Assembly (NCBI RefSeq): GCF_001808555.1
Contig: NZ_KV793777.1
Span: 20,669-53,857 of the forward strand
Length of the DNA stretch: 33,189 bases
Direction of reading: 5' to 3'
Source of the DNA: Porphyromonas sp. HMSC065F10
GTDB lineage: Bacteria; Bacteroidota; Bacteroidia; Bacteroidales; Porphyromonadaceae
Below are positions 1 through 6,667 of the stretch, in pieces. Made by a program: the position numbers and the translations under genes. Under the pieces are notes generated by a model, which saw nothing but the letters and a program-made list of their open reading frames with translations, did no database searches and had not been told where the DNA came from. Positions within the stretch are counted from its first letter, which is position 1. Every line of letters starts with the position of its first letter.

Positions 1-122
1 TCATGTGCGTAAGCACACTCCCTTCGCCCTTACTCTCAGTTCCTTGCATCTGGGGTATTCTACAAAGTCCCTGCAGAAAAAGCGGTGCTTTTTCTGCGAA
101 AGACCATTTTGCAAAGGTCTTC
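1..122 (+). repeat. Structured dispersed repeat, copy A (5' end cut by window edge)
   Basis: This stretch matches 16182-16303 almost base for base over about 120 nt. It contains the small hairpin GCAGAAAAAGC-GGT-GCTTTTTCTGC (73-97) and ends in TGCAAAGGTCT (110-120), which is the right terminal inverted repeat of the full-length copy. The left end lies outside the window. One stem pair differs from the 16-kb copy in a compensatory way (A-T here, C-G there), so the fold appears to be conserved. Function is unknown. Confidence 0.8.
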
Positions 123-132
123 ACGATACAAA

Positions 133-170
133 GGGGGGCTGTGCCGGATCCGGTACAGCCCCCCTTTTTT
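133..170 (+). terminator. Strong intrinsic terminator (plus strand)
   Basis: The arms GGGGGGCTGT (133-142) and ACAGCCCCCC (155-164) pair perfectly. The inner bases GCC/GGT extend the stem around a GGATCC loop, and six Ts follow (165-170). It would end a plus-strand transcript coming from left of the window. A group IIC intron starts at the next base, which is the classic target context of that intron class. Confidence 0.85.
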
Positions 171-816
171 GCATGACGGGCATGTCATACATCTGTGGTG
201 AAAGTCCACTCGTGGCGTAGTTACCAACGGACCCCATAGTGACTTGCAAGTTTCAAGGGGCGCCTCTTGGGAGAGAATAAGCAATAGCGAACTCGTGGCC
301 TGACGAACAGAGACCTAATATTAAGGCGTATTAAGCGGACTAGCTTGCCAAAGGCGGTGAAGATCCAAAAGGCAATCGTAACCTTGATGCGTAAATTAGG
401 CAGGTAAACGATGAAAGGTGTAAGGCTTATCCCGTGAGGCCTTGGCAGTCCATTAAGGGATAGTAACAACGAATGTCGAGGAGTCAGCAGAGGTCGAAGT
501 AGCCGTTCTTGAGTAGAACAAGGCAAAGGACCGAATAATTTGTAATGTCAATCAAGAATGTATGTTCCGATTTTTTTTTTTTTTTTTGCTGACGAGTGGC
601 AACGGCCAAAACGTCAATGGGAGCGTCCACAAAGAGCTAGACGCGTATCCATCGGAAGTGGAAATCAAGAAAGACGGAAGATGAAACTAATCGAACATGA
701 TTAGACACACTTTGAAAACGAATTAAGCCGCCGTATGCCGAACGGCAGGTGTGGTGGGGTGAGAGGGAAGGAAACGAAAGTAGGTCAGAAAACTTTCGTT
801 TCCCGACCTACTTGAT
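171..816 (+). mobile_element. ORF-less group IIC intron, copy 1
   Basis: The 5' end (GCATGACGGGCATGTCATAC) and the domain I segment around GTGGTGAAAGTCCAC resemble the start of class C bacterial group II introns. A domain V-like hairpin lies at about 724-757 (GCCGCCGTATGCCGAACGGC), followed by GGTGAGAGG, a long domain VI-like hairpin (GGAAACGAAAGT/ACTTTCGTTTCC) and a 3' end CCTACTTGAT. No intron-encoded reverse transcriptase is present. The domain IV position (about 565-600) holds only a run of 17 or so Ts and short filler, so mobility would need an enzyme supplied in trans. A second copy lies at 3471-4104. Domain V pairing is kept by G-U wobbles with one apparent G-G clash, so catalytic activity is uncertain. 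The exact ends are inferred from comparing the two copies. Confidence 0.8.
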
Positions 817-839
817 TCTGTTAATCTGAGATGAGGAAT

Positions 840-2393
840 TTATTTCTCTCTCTTATATTTAGCGATGAGTTCTTTTAATATAGATAGTATGTCATCAAGA
901 GGAACCCCACTGCGTTCGCTCATCATGGCAATAGTTGCTTTAGGAATGATGATGCGTGCAAGGGGCGAATTGAGCATTTTGAAAGCAGAGTTCATACTTG
1001 GCAAGTCTTTCCGTAGTTGTGGGTAATTCTTTAACAAATCCTGTAAGCGAGTGTTGGCAGAGAGTTCCATTGTCAAGACTTCTTTTGTAACAGGCGTATC
1101 GTTTGGAGTACAACTTTGAGCCTCCTTTGATTTTACTACTTGTGTATCATTCGACCAGGTCAGTAGCGTTCGTGAACCTTGAAGCTCTCGAATGCGACTA
1201 CAATCTTGCATCATTTCGAGTACACCTCTGAATCTTCCTTCTGCATCACGCACGGCTACATAATAGATATAGATGAACACGCCTGGCTTGTTAATCCAAA
1301 AATCTACACTATCTTGCTCACCTGAACGGAATTTGGCTATAATTTCCTCAACAAGGTGGACGCTGGTGCGCGGATGACAGTTCTTTACATCACGTCCGAT
1401 AACATTCTTGCTACGTGGGAAGATGCGGTGGTTGGTATCTGAATAAAAACGAACAAGTTCGTTTTCATCCACATAAGATATATCTATAGGGAGATGCTGG
1501 TATATGAGATTGATTTGTTCGAGAGAGAGTTTGCCTGTCGTAACATCGAAAACTCGGTCTGCATCGTTTCCTCCAAGCTCATATTTACCAAGAAGTGCAG
1601 ATAGCTCTGAGACAAAACCATCAGGGACTGTTGTTGGCTGGGTTTCTGTTTTATCCGTATTTTGGAATCCTTCTACATCAATCCATGCAAAGCCAATTTC
1701 GTAATCTCCGGAACGCATCTGTTCGAATTCTTCAGGAGTAATCATTGCCAAAGCAGTTGGGTAGAGTACAGATTCTTCTTTCTGTAAAAGGTCCTGCACA
1801 TCTGCCACAATGGTAGGTTGCATTGCCAAAAATTCTTCTTCTTTATCTTCCTCAAGAAGTTTTTTGGCATCACGTATTTCGTCTCGTACAAAGTCATCGA
1901 GCAGCCACATCGTAGTCGTGGGACGGTCAAATCCTTTCTGTTCGAGTATGGAGTAGAGCTGGTTCTGCTTACGTGAAAGGTGAGTGCGAAAAGCCTCTAT
2001 TTGGTCGTACAATTCAAGCCACTGATTCTTAATAACCGGATATTGTACAAGATCTTCTATGGAGAGCATAAGTCGATGCATTTCATCGTTCTCTCTATAG
2101 TAGCACATGATGGGGTGATTAGGAGGAAGATTTGGGCGACTGGTGTCCATCACTTCATCAAACAGCTCAATCATTTTTTGAATGTCCTCCTTGCGACACT
2201 CATTCTCTTCGATGGTTTTGAGTTCCTGTTCTGCCAATGCTATTTCATAAGGGCGGATTTTCCCAACTTGCTTTCTTATTCGGGCTCTGCCCTCTTCCAA
2301 TGAAATATCTCCTCGTTGGTATGCTTCTTTAATCTCGAGTGTTTTTCTGAGTTTCTCAAGGTCTACACTAGGCAGATATTTTTTCATGTCCAT
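840..2393 (-). CDS. DUF438/hemerythrin-like/PAS/DUF1858 sensor-type protein
   Basis: The 517-residue protein has the domain order of DUF438 family proteins: DUF438 at about 10-75, a hemerythrin-like four-helix region at about 90-235 (HPIMCYY near 93, KEESVLYP near 205), a PAS domain at about 290-405, and DUF1858 at about 438-510. It has no signal peptide or membrane segment and should be cytoplasmic. Family members are thought to sense oxygen or nitrosative stress through iron or haem, but the exact role is unknown. Several positions that normally hold iron-binding residues look substituted here (see findings). The gene starts 9 nt after the cupin stop codon, so the two are probably co-transcribed. 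The coding sequence is clearly AT-richer than the genes from 4.1 kb onward, which suggests transfer. Confidence 0.85.
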   Translation of the reverse strand: MDMKKYLPSVDLEKLRKTLEIKEAYQRGDISLEEGRARIRKQVGKIRPYEIALAEQELKTIEENECRKEDIQKMIELFDEVMDTSRPNLPPNHPIMCYYRENDEMHRLMLSIEDLVQYPVIKNQWLELYDQIEAFRTHLSRKQNQLYSILEQKGFDRPTTTMWLLDDFVRDEIRDAKKLLEEDKEEEFLAMQPTIVADVQDLLQKEESVLYPTALAMITPEEFEQMRSGDYEIGFAWIDVEGFQNTDKTETQPTTVPDGFVSELSALLGKYELGGNDADRVFDVTTGKLSLEQINLIYQHLPIDISYVDENELVRFYSDTNHRIFPRSKNVIGRDVKNCHPRTSVHLVEEIIAKFRSGEQDSVDFWINKPGVFIYIYYVAVRDAEGRFRGVLEMMQDCSRIRELQGSRTLLTWSNDTQVVKSKEAQSCTPNDTPVTKEVLTMELSANTRLQDLLKNYPQLRKDLPSMNSAFKMLNSPLARIIIPKATIAMMSERSGVPLDDILSILKELIAKYKREK

Positions 2394-2402
2394 AGTATTG
2401 TA

Positions 2403-2705
2403 TTATTGTCTATTGATGAGGTAAACGAAAAAATCACTCTCTTCTATGGCTTTTATGCTTACATAAGCCTCGCCGGGGAAATGTAGAACAATGCCTGTGT
2501 CGATACGATGTACCTCGGTGTCGTCAAGAGTGACCTCTACAGTTCCTTTCACTATGGTGAAGAATACTTCCCGTCCTTTATGGTCGTGTGAAGGTATTTC
2601 TTCTCCGCTTTTCAGATGCAAGTGTACAAGCATGAGTTCCTTGTTGTTAACAACCTTTCCTAATGCATTGATTTCCTGCCCGATGGGATTGATTACTTGT
2701 TTCAT
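2403..2705 (-). CDS. Small single-domain cupin protein
   Basis: The 100-residue protein is one cupin beta-barrel. Residues near SHDHKGREVFFTIVKGTVEV give the first cupin motif (two His, then Glu), and the HFPGEAYVSIKAIEESDFF stretch gives the second. Such small cupins bind a metal or a small ligand, but the substrate cannot be told from sequence. It is the first gene of a two-gene minus-strand unit with the DUF438 protein downstream, so it may work in the same redox or nitrosative stress response (inference). The sequence upstream is very AT-rich, and I could not pick out a convincing -7 box there. Confidence 0.85.
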   Translation of the reverse strand: MKQVINPIGQEINALGKVVNNKELMLVHLHLKSGEEIPSHDHKGREVFFTIVKGTVEVTLDDTEVHRIDTGIVLHFPGEAYVSIKAIEESDFFVYLINRQ

Positions 2706-2796
2706 GATTCTTCTTTTTGTTTATTATTGTATATAATTTTAATATGACATTTGGTACGAAGCAACCACCGATAAAATAATCGTTCTGATAACTTGA

Positions 2797-3263
2797 TTAA
2801 AGTCCGTCGTTACCGCTTGAGCTATCCACTTCATTAGGGTTGGACGTTGGTTTTGCCTTGCCTTTTTGGGCTTTGGGCCCTGTCTGCTCGTAGATCACGT
2901 GGGTAAGCGTAGAGTACTTCTTCAACGAGTTGAACCACAAGTTTTTCAATATGTTTTTGCACATTGAAAACCTCAGTAGAAGACACGTTCTCGCTCTTGA
3001 ATGATGATGGCAATGTCCCCAATCGCCGAACTTTACGATGTCGCCATTCGTCACGATGTCGCGGGAACCTCTGTGGCATAGTTCAAGATGGCTTCTACTT
3101 CCTGAAGGTTAAATGTGGTGGACTTCGCCACACGTCAGCAAAAACAGCAGGACTCCACACGATGTCTGCTCGTTGACTTGGGCAATCTGAAGGTCTTGCC
3201 CGATTGAGGTCCGATGCTTATTTTACATTCTATAAGAACGAATTGTAAGGGTTTATTTGCCAT
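2797..3263 (-). pseudogene. Decayed HU-family (HU-HIG-like) DNA-binding protein gene
   Basis: Reading the minus strand from an ATG at 3263 gives MANKPLQFVLIECKIS, a typical HU-HIG beginning, but the frame closes after about 40 codons. Other frames then continue the family pattern: VAKSTTFNLQEVEAILNYA, then NGDIVKFGDWGH, then KSENVSSTEVFNVQKHI, then KNLWFNSLKKYSTLTHVIYE and a low-complexity tail ending at 2797. Intact relatives read like (L/F)GDLGTLRLSFKSE in one frame, so at least three frameshifts are needed to join these pieces. This assignment is pattern recognition, not an alignment. If it is right, the gene is dead and makes no full nucleoid-type protein. Confidence 0.6.
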
Positions 3264-3470
3264 AACTTTACCGTGTTTTCTTTTTTGCCCTCCTTAGTCA
3301 AGTCGGAGGTGCTGGTTTTCGGAAAAGTTTACCATGTTGTTACAACTCAAAGATAATACAAGTTTTCTACGGGAAAAAGATTCTCGCAAGAAAAATTTCC
3401 ACTTACATTCCATCCACTGATGCAACTTCTCAAGATTGATGTTTTTGATGACTTCGCAGGGTGTTTTTTT
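3264..3470. other. AT-rich spacer with no recognisable gene
   Basis: I see no convincing coding region here and no GC-rich hairpin before the T-run at 3464-3470. The spacer separates the HU pseudogene from the second group IIC intron. Confidence 0.5.
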
Positions 3471-4104
3471 GTATGACGGGCATGTCATACATCTGTGGTG
3501 AAAGTCCACATATGGCGTAGTTGCCTTCGAACTCCATAGAGACTAGCAAGTTTCAAGGGGTGCCCCTTGGGCGAGAAGAAACAATCGCAAACTCGTGGCC
3601 TGACGGACAGAAACCTAATACTAAGGCGTATCAAGCGGATAAGCAGGCAAAAGGCAGTGAAGATCCAAAATGCAATCGTAACCTTGATGCGTAAATTAGG
3701 CAGGTAAACGATGAAAGATGTAAGGCTATCCCGTGAGACTTCGGCAGTCCTCAAGGATAGTAACAACGAATGCTGAGGAGTCCGCAGAGGTTGAAGTAGC
3801 CGTTCTCAAGCAGAACAAGGTGAAGGACCGAATAATTCGCAACGTCAATCAAGAATGTATGTCCCGATGTTTTTTTCTGACGAGTGGCAACGGTCAAAAC
3901 GTCAATGGGAGCGTCCACAAAGAGCTAAGCACGTATCAATAGGGGGCGGAAATCAAGAAAGACGGAAGATGAAACTTATCGAACATGATTAGATACTCTT
4001 TGAAAACGAATTAAACCGCCGTATGCCGAACGGCAGGTACGATGGTGTGAGAGGGAAGGAAACGAAAGTAGGTCAGAAAACTATCGTTTCCCAACCTACT
4101 CGAT
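3471..4104 (+). mobile_element. ORF-less group IIC intron, copy 2
   Basis: This is a near-duplicate of the intron at 171-816. It has the same 5' start (GTATGACGGGCATGTCATAC), the same domain I core, domain V at about 4013-4047 (ACCGCCGTATGCCGAACGGC), GGTGTGAGAGG, a domain VI-like hairpin and the 3' end CCTACTCGAT. The domain IV T-run is only about 7 nt here. No reverse transcriptase is encoded. The right arm of domain V reads TACGATGG where class C introns usually have TACGGTGG, which puts an A opposite a C in the stem and may weaken catalysis. The 3' end lies 17 nt from the trpB stop codon on the opposite strand. Confidence 0.8.
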
Positions 4105-4121
4105 TTTATTCCTCTGTCCCG

Positions 4122-5498
4122 TCAGTTGATCGCACACGCCGGCACCTCGGGGAGGTCGCTCAGCCCTGCACGCAGCTCCTCATCGGTGGGCGAGCCACCG
4201 GTGAGCGTGTGGCGGATGAACTGCTCGTAGGCTGAGATCTCGAGCTGACCGTGGCCCGAGAGGCAGAAGAGGATCGTCTCAGCCTTCGCCTCCCTCTTGC
4301 ACCGCTCCGCCTCGCGGATCGCTCCGGCGATGGCGTGGCAGCTCTCAGGGGCGGGGATGATCCCCTCCGTCCGGGCGAAGAGCATCCCGGCACGGAAGCT
4401 CTCTATCTGATCCACGTCCATCGCCTCTATATAGCCGTCCCTGAGCAGCTGAGAGAAGGCTGACCCGCCGCCGTGGTAGCGCAGTCCTCCGGCGTGGATG
4501 GCGGAGGGGACGAAGCTGTGCCCCAGCGTGTACATCGGGATGAGCGGTGTGTAGCCCGCCTCGTCACCATAGTCGTAGGCGAAGCGCCCTCGCGTGAGCT
4601 TAGGACAGGAGCTCGGCTCCACCGCTATGTATCGAGTGGTGGCGTCATCGCAGAAGGTGTGGCGCAGGAAGGGGAAGATCATCCCGCTGAAGTTGGATCC
4701 GCCACCGAAGCAGGCGATCACCACATCCGGCTGCTCTCCAGCCAGCGCCATCTGTCGCTCCGCCTCCAGGCCGATGACCGTCTGGTGCAGTCCCACGTGG
4801 TTCATCACCGACCCGAGGAGGTACTTGGTATTGGGCGTGGTGCGTGCCAGCTCTATCGCCTCGGAGATCGCCATACCGAGGGAGCCGGGGTTGTCAGGGT
4901 CTCGCGTCAGCACATCCTTCCCCGCCCGGGTGCTCATGCTCGGCGAGGGGGTGAGCTGAGCACCGTAGACCTGCATCATCGTCCGGCGTGAGGGCTTCTG
5001 CTCGTAGCTCACGCGCACCTGATAGATGGCGCACTCCAGTCCGAAGATCCTACTGGCGAGAGATAGCGCACTGCCCCACTGACCGGCGCCGGTCTCTGTG
5101 GTGACGTTGGTGACGCCCTGCTCCTTGGCGTAGTAAGCCTGGGCGAGCGCGCTATTGAGCTTGTGCGAGCCGCAGGGACTGCCGCCCTCGTCCTTGAAGT
5201 AAATGTGCGCCGGCGTGTCGAGTGCCCGCTCCAGCTCATTGGCACGTACGAGCGGTGTACTGCGGTACATCCGGTACTTCTCCCTCACCTCCTCCGGTAT
5301 CGCTATCCAGGCATCGCTCTGATTGAGCTCCTGCCGTGCCGACTCCTCGACAAATATCGGGTAGAGGTCCTCGGCGGTGATCGGTCGGAGACTCTTCGGG
5401 TCGAGCATGGGGAGCGGTTTAGTCGGCATCTCAGCCTGGATATTGTACCACTCTGTGGGGATCTCGCTCTCGGGGAGGATGATTTTCTTTTGCTTCAT
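4122..5498 (-). CDS. trpB: Tryptophan synthase beta chain, TrpB2 type
   Basis: The 458-residue PLP enzyme condenses indole with L-serine to give L-tryptophan. The lysine that should hold PLP is K113 in GSHKLNSA, and the phosphate-binding loop is CFGGGSNFSG. The long N-terminus (PTEWYNIQAEMPTKPLPMLDP) and overall length are typical of the TrpB2 (TrpB-like) subfamily, not of TrpB1 partnered with TrpA. No trpA is next to it, so indole salvage or a trans partner is likely (inference). I chose the ATG at 5498 because GAGAAAGGAAA sits just before it and the homologous sequence begins there. The frame stays open to 5615, but that extension would read through leader hairpins. A Trp-rich leader peptide and an attenuator lie upstream. 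Confidence 0.92.
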   Translation of the reverse strand: MKQKKIILPESEIPTEWYNIQAEMPTKPLPMLDPKSLRPITAEDLYPIFVEESARQELNQSDAWIAIPEEVREKYRMYRSTPLVRANELERALDTPAHIYFKDEGGSPCGSHKLNSALAQAYYAKEQGVTNVTTETGAGQWGSALSLASRIFGLECAIYQVRVSYEQKPSRRTMMQVYGAQLTPSPSMSTRAGKDVLTRDPDNPGSLGMAISEAIELARTTPNTKYLLGSVMNHVGLHQTVIGLEAERQMALAGEQPDVVIACFGGGSNFSGMIFPFLRHTFCDDATTRYIAVEPSSCPKLTRGRFAYDYGDEAGYTPLIPMYTLGHSFVPSAIHAGGLRYHGGGSAFSQLLRDGYIEAMDVDQIESFRAGMLFARTEGIIPAPESCHAIAGAIREAERCKREAKAETILFCLSGHGQLEISAYEQFIRHTLTGGSPTDEELRAGLSDLPEVPACAIN

Positions 5499-5541
5499 GA
5501 TGTTTCCTTTCTCTGAAAAAGGGGAAAAATTGTATCTCGGG

Positions 5542-5581
5542 ATGGGATCTTGCAGCGATGAAGATGGGTGCAAGATCCCAT
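5542..5581 (-). promoter_or_regulatory. Perfect 13-bp inverted repeat in the trpB 5' region
   Basis: ATGGGATCTTGCA (5542-5554) and TGCAAGATCCCAT (5569-5581) pair perfectly around a 14-nt loop. On the transcript of the minus strand the hairpin is followed, after about 12 nt, by AATTTTTCC. It could be a second terminator or a leader structure near the trpB ribosome-binding region. It is distinct from the attenuator hairpin next to it. Confidence 0.65.
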
Positions 5582-5594
5582 TGATATGGAGGTA

Positions 5595-5640
5595 AAATAA
5601 AGGAGCAGGAGACAACCGGCGTACCGGATGTCTCCTGCTC
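5595..5640 (-). terminator. Attenuator terminator hairpin before trpB
   Basis: On the minus strand GAGCAGGAGACA (5640-5629) pairs with TGTCTCCTGCTC (5614-5603). The loop holds a second CCGG/CCGG pairing, and CTTTATTTTA follows. As the only clear terminator between tonB and trpB, it also ends tonB read-through. Its left arm can instead pair with GATGTCTC of the leader (5705-5698), the behaviour expected of an attenuator. Confidence 0.8.
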
Positions 5641-5681
5641 TTGTATGGTATCGGGATTTCTCTCCCGTCCCTATGAGTCTC

Positions 5682-5795
5682 TTAGATCATACCTATAGAG
5701 ACATCAGCAGTCCTGCTCCGGTATACAGTCGTATATCGGTGCCACCACCAGCGATTGAGCGTGCTGCTCAGCGGTCTGAGGGCAAGGACTGACAT
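5682..5795 (-). CDS. trp leader peptide with three tandem Trp codons
   Basis: A 37-codon minus-strand frame runs from ATG at 5795 to TAA at 5684-5682. Codons 16-18 are TGG TGG TGG (5750-5742), inside LNRWWWHRY. Trp is rare, so three in a row just upstream of a tryptophan synthase gene is the signature of a regulatory leader peptide. Stalling at these codons on uncharged tRNA-Trp would cover the first hairpin (CCGATATAC/GTATACCGG, 5739-5718) and free downstream leader RNA to block the terminator. The start lies only 15 nt after the tonB stop codon, so the leader may be translated from a tonB read-through transcript or from a promoter inside tonB. The start codon is the nearest in-frame ATG and is not proven. 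The peptide itself probably has no other function. Confidence 0.75.
   Translation of the reverse strand: MSVLALRPLSSTLNRWWWHRYTTVYRSRTADVSIGMI
5697..5739 (-). promoter_or_regulatory. Antiterminator/pause region of the trp attenuator
   Basis: Directly after the Trp codons the transcript folds as CCGATATAC-gact-GTATACCGG (5739-5718, one mismatch). It is followed by GGAGCAGGA (5719-5711), which can pair with the terminator right arm, and GATGTCTC (5705-5698), which is complementary over 8 nt to GAGACATC in the terminator left arm (5634-5627). GTCTC (5702-5698) can also pair with GAGAC (5681-5677) beside the leader stop codon. These are the competing pairings needed for ribosome-controlled termination. 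Confidence 0.7.
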
Positions 5796-5810
5796 GGTAG
5801 GGTCTTGGGA

Positions 5811-6539
5811 TTAGCGAAGCTTGAAGGTCACAGGGAGATTGAAGCGGCAGCGAACCGGCTTACCGGTCTGCATACCGGGCTTCCACTTCGGCATGGACTC
5901 CACGACGCGGACGGCCTCCTTATCGAGAGAGGGGTCTACACCGCGGGCAATCTTTACGTTGGAGACAGAGCCGTCGCGCTCTACGACGAAGCTGACCATT
6001 ACCTTACCCTGGATGTTATTCTCAGCGGCGATAGCCGGGTACTTCACGTGGTCATTGAGCCACTTCAACATAGCTTTCTGACCGCCGGGGAACTGAGGCA
6101 TCTCCTCGAGGAACTCGAAGATCTGCTCCTCCTCTACCTTCTCCTGCTTACGTCCCTGCTGTGCAGGTGCCGGCGGAGTAAAGGTCTGCTGCAGCTTGTC
6201 AAAGGAGTCGTCCACAGAGGCGATCTCCACATCGGCAACCTCGACGTCATCCTCGACGACCTGGAGGATCTCCACATTCACCGGAGCCTCCTCGGGCTCG
6301 GGGGGTGGGGGAGGGGTCTCGTCGGGTGGCGTAATCATAATGTCCTCGACTTCCTCGATGACTGCGTCAGACTGTACATCGTCCACCTTGACATCGTGCG
6401 TACCCCACTCAAAGGCTACAAACACGAGACCCAGGGAGACGAGCAATCCCATCAAGAAGTACGTGCCCTTGTTTTTCTCAAGGTCAGCACGCTTAGTCTT
6501 CTTGACCTGACGGTCCTCGACGTTCATGTTATTGCTCAT
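5811..6539 (-). CDS. tonB: TonB family energy-transducing protein
   Basis: The 242-residue protein has a short cytoplasmic N-terminus, one membrane anchor at about residues 26-45, a proline-rich periplasmic linker (PPDETPPPPPEPEEAP near 71-86) and a C-terminal TonB domain at about 155-242 (FPGG, YP, GKVMVSFVV, WKPG motifs). It passes proton-motive force from an ExbB/ExbD complex to outer-membrane receptors. The receptor at 9577-11979 is a possible client, but exbBD are not in the window. A second in-frame ATG lies four codons in. A good promoter precedes the gene (6613-6642), and the next minus-strand element is the trp leader, only 15 nt after the stop. Confidence 0.93.
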   Translation of the reverse strand: MSNNMNVEDRQVKKTKRADLEKNKGTYFLMGLLVSLGLVFVAFEWGTHDVKVDDVQSDAVIEEVEDIMITPPDETPPPPPEPEEAPVNVEILQVVEDDVEVADVEIASVDDSFDKLQQTFTPPAPAQQGRKQEKVEEEQIFEFLEEMPQFPGGQKAMLKWLNDHVKYPAIAAENNIQGKVMVSFVVERDGSVSNVKIARGVDPSLDKEAVRVVESMPKWKPGMQTGKPVRCRFNLPVTFKLR

Positions 6540-6584
6540 GCTACTTGTAAGTTATAGAGTTTTTTGTTGGTTTCGTCATACTCC

Positions 6585-6603
6585 TCCGTAGCCGCAGCTA
6601 CGG
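6585..6603 (-). promoter_or_regulatory. Hairpin at the expected 5' end of the tonB mRNA
   Basis: CCGTAGC and GCTACGG pair over 7 bp around a 4-nt loop, starting within a few bases of the transcription start predicted from the -7 box. It could protect the mRNA 5' end. It lacks a T-run and is less likely to be a terminator. Confidence 0.45.
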
Positions 6604-6612
6604 ACTTGTCCA

Positions 6613-6642
6613 CAAATGTACTCTTTTTATTGAGAAAACAAA
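6613..6642 (-). promoter_or_regulatory. Bacteroidetes-type promoter for tonB
   Basis: On the minus strand a -33 TTTG (6642-6639) is separated by 18 nt from a -7 TACATTTG (6620-6613). This fits the Bacteroidetes primary sigma consensus TTTG...TAnnTTTG closely. The predicted start is about 65 nt before the tonB start codon. Confidence 0.75.
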
Positions 6643-6667
6643 GCACATCCGAGGGAGAAATACCTTT

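Noticed and set aside
171-4104. The retron RT at 16692 as the missing enzyme of the ORF-less introns
   Set aside because: It has retron motifs (NAxxH, VTG) and lacks the maturase and DNA-binding regions of group II intron proteins, so it should not mobilise them.
4122-5498. Other PLP enzymes of the same fold (threonine synthase, cysteine synthase)
   Set aside because: The GSHKLNSA lysine context, the TETGAGQWG motif and the TrpB2-type N-terminus point to tryptophan synthase beta. The Trp-codon leader upstream agrees.
5499-5615. N-terminal extension of trpB to an ATG at 5615
   Set aside because: The added 39 residues come from the attenuator hairpin and leader and do not resemble TrpB2. The ATG at 5498 has a purine-rich ribosome site just before it.
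5805-6557. A 250-codon plus-strand open frame opposite tonB
   Set aside because: It is the mirror of the TonB coding sequence, with Leu-rich text from Glu/Asp codons read backwards.
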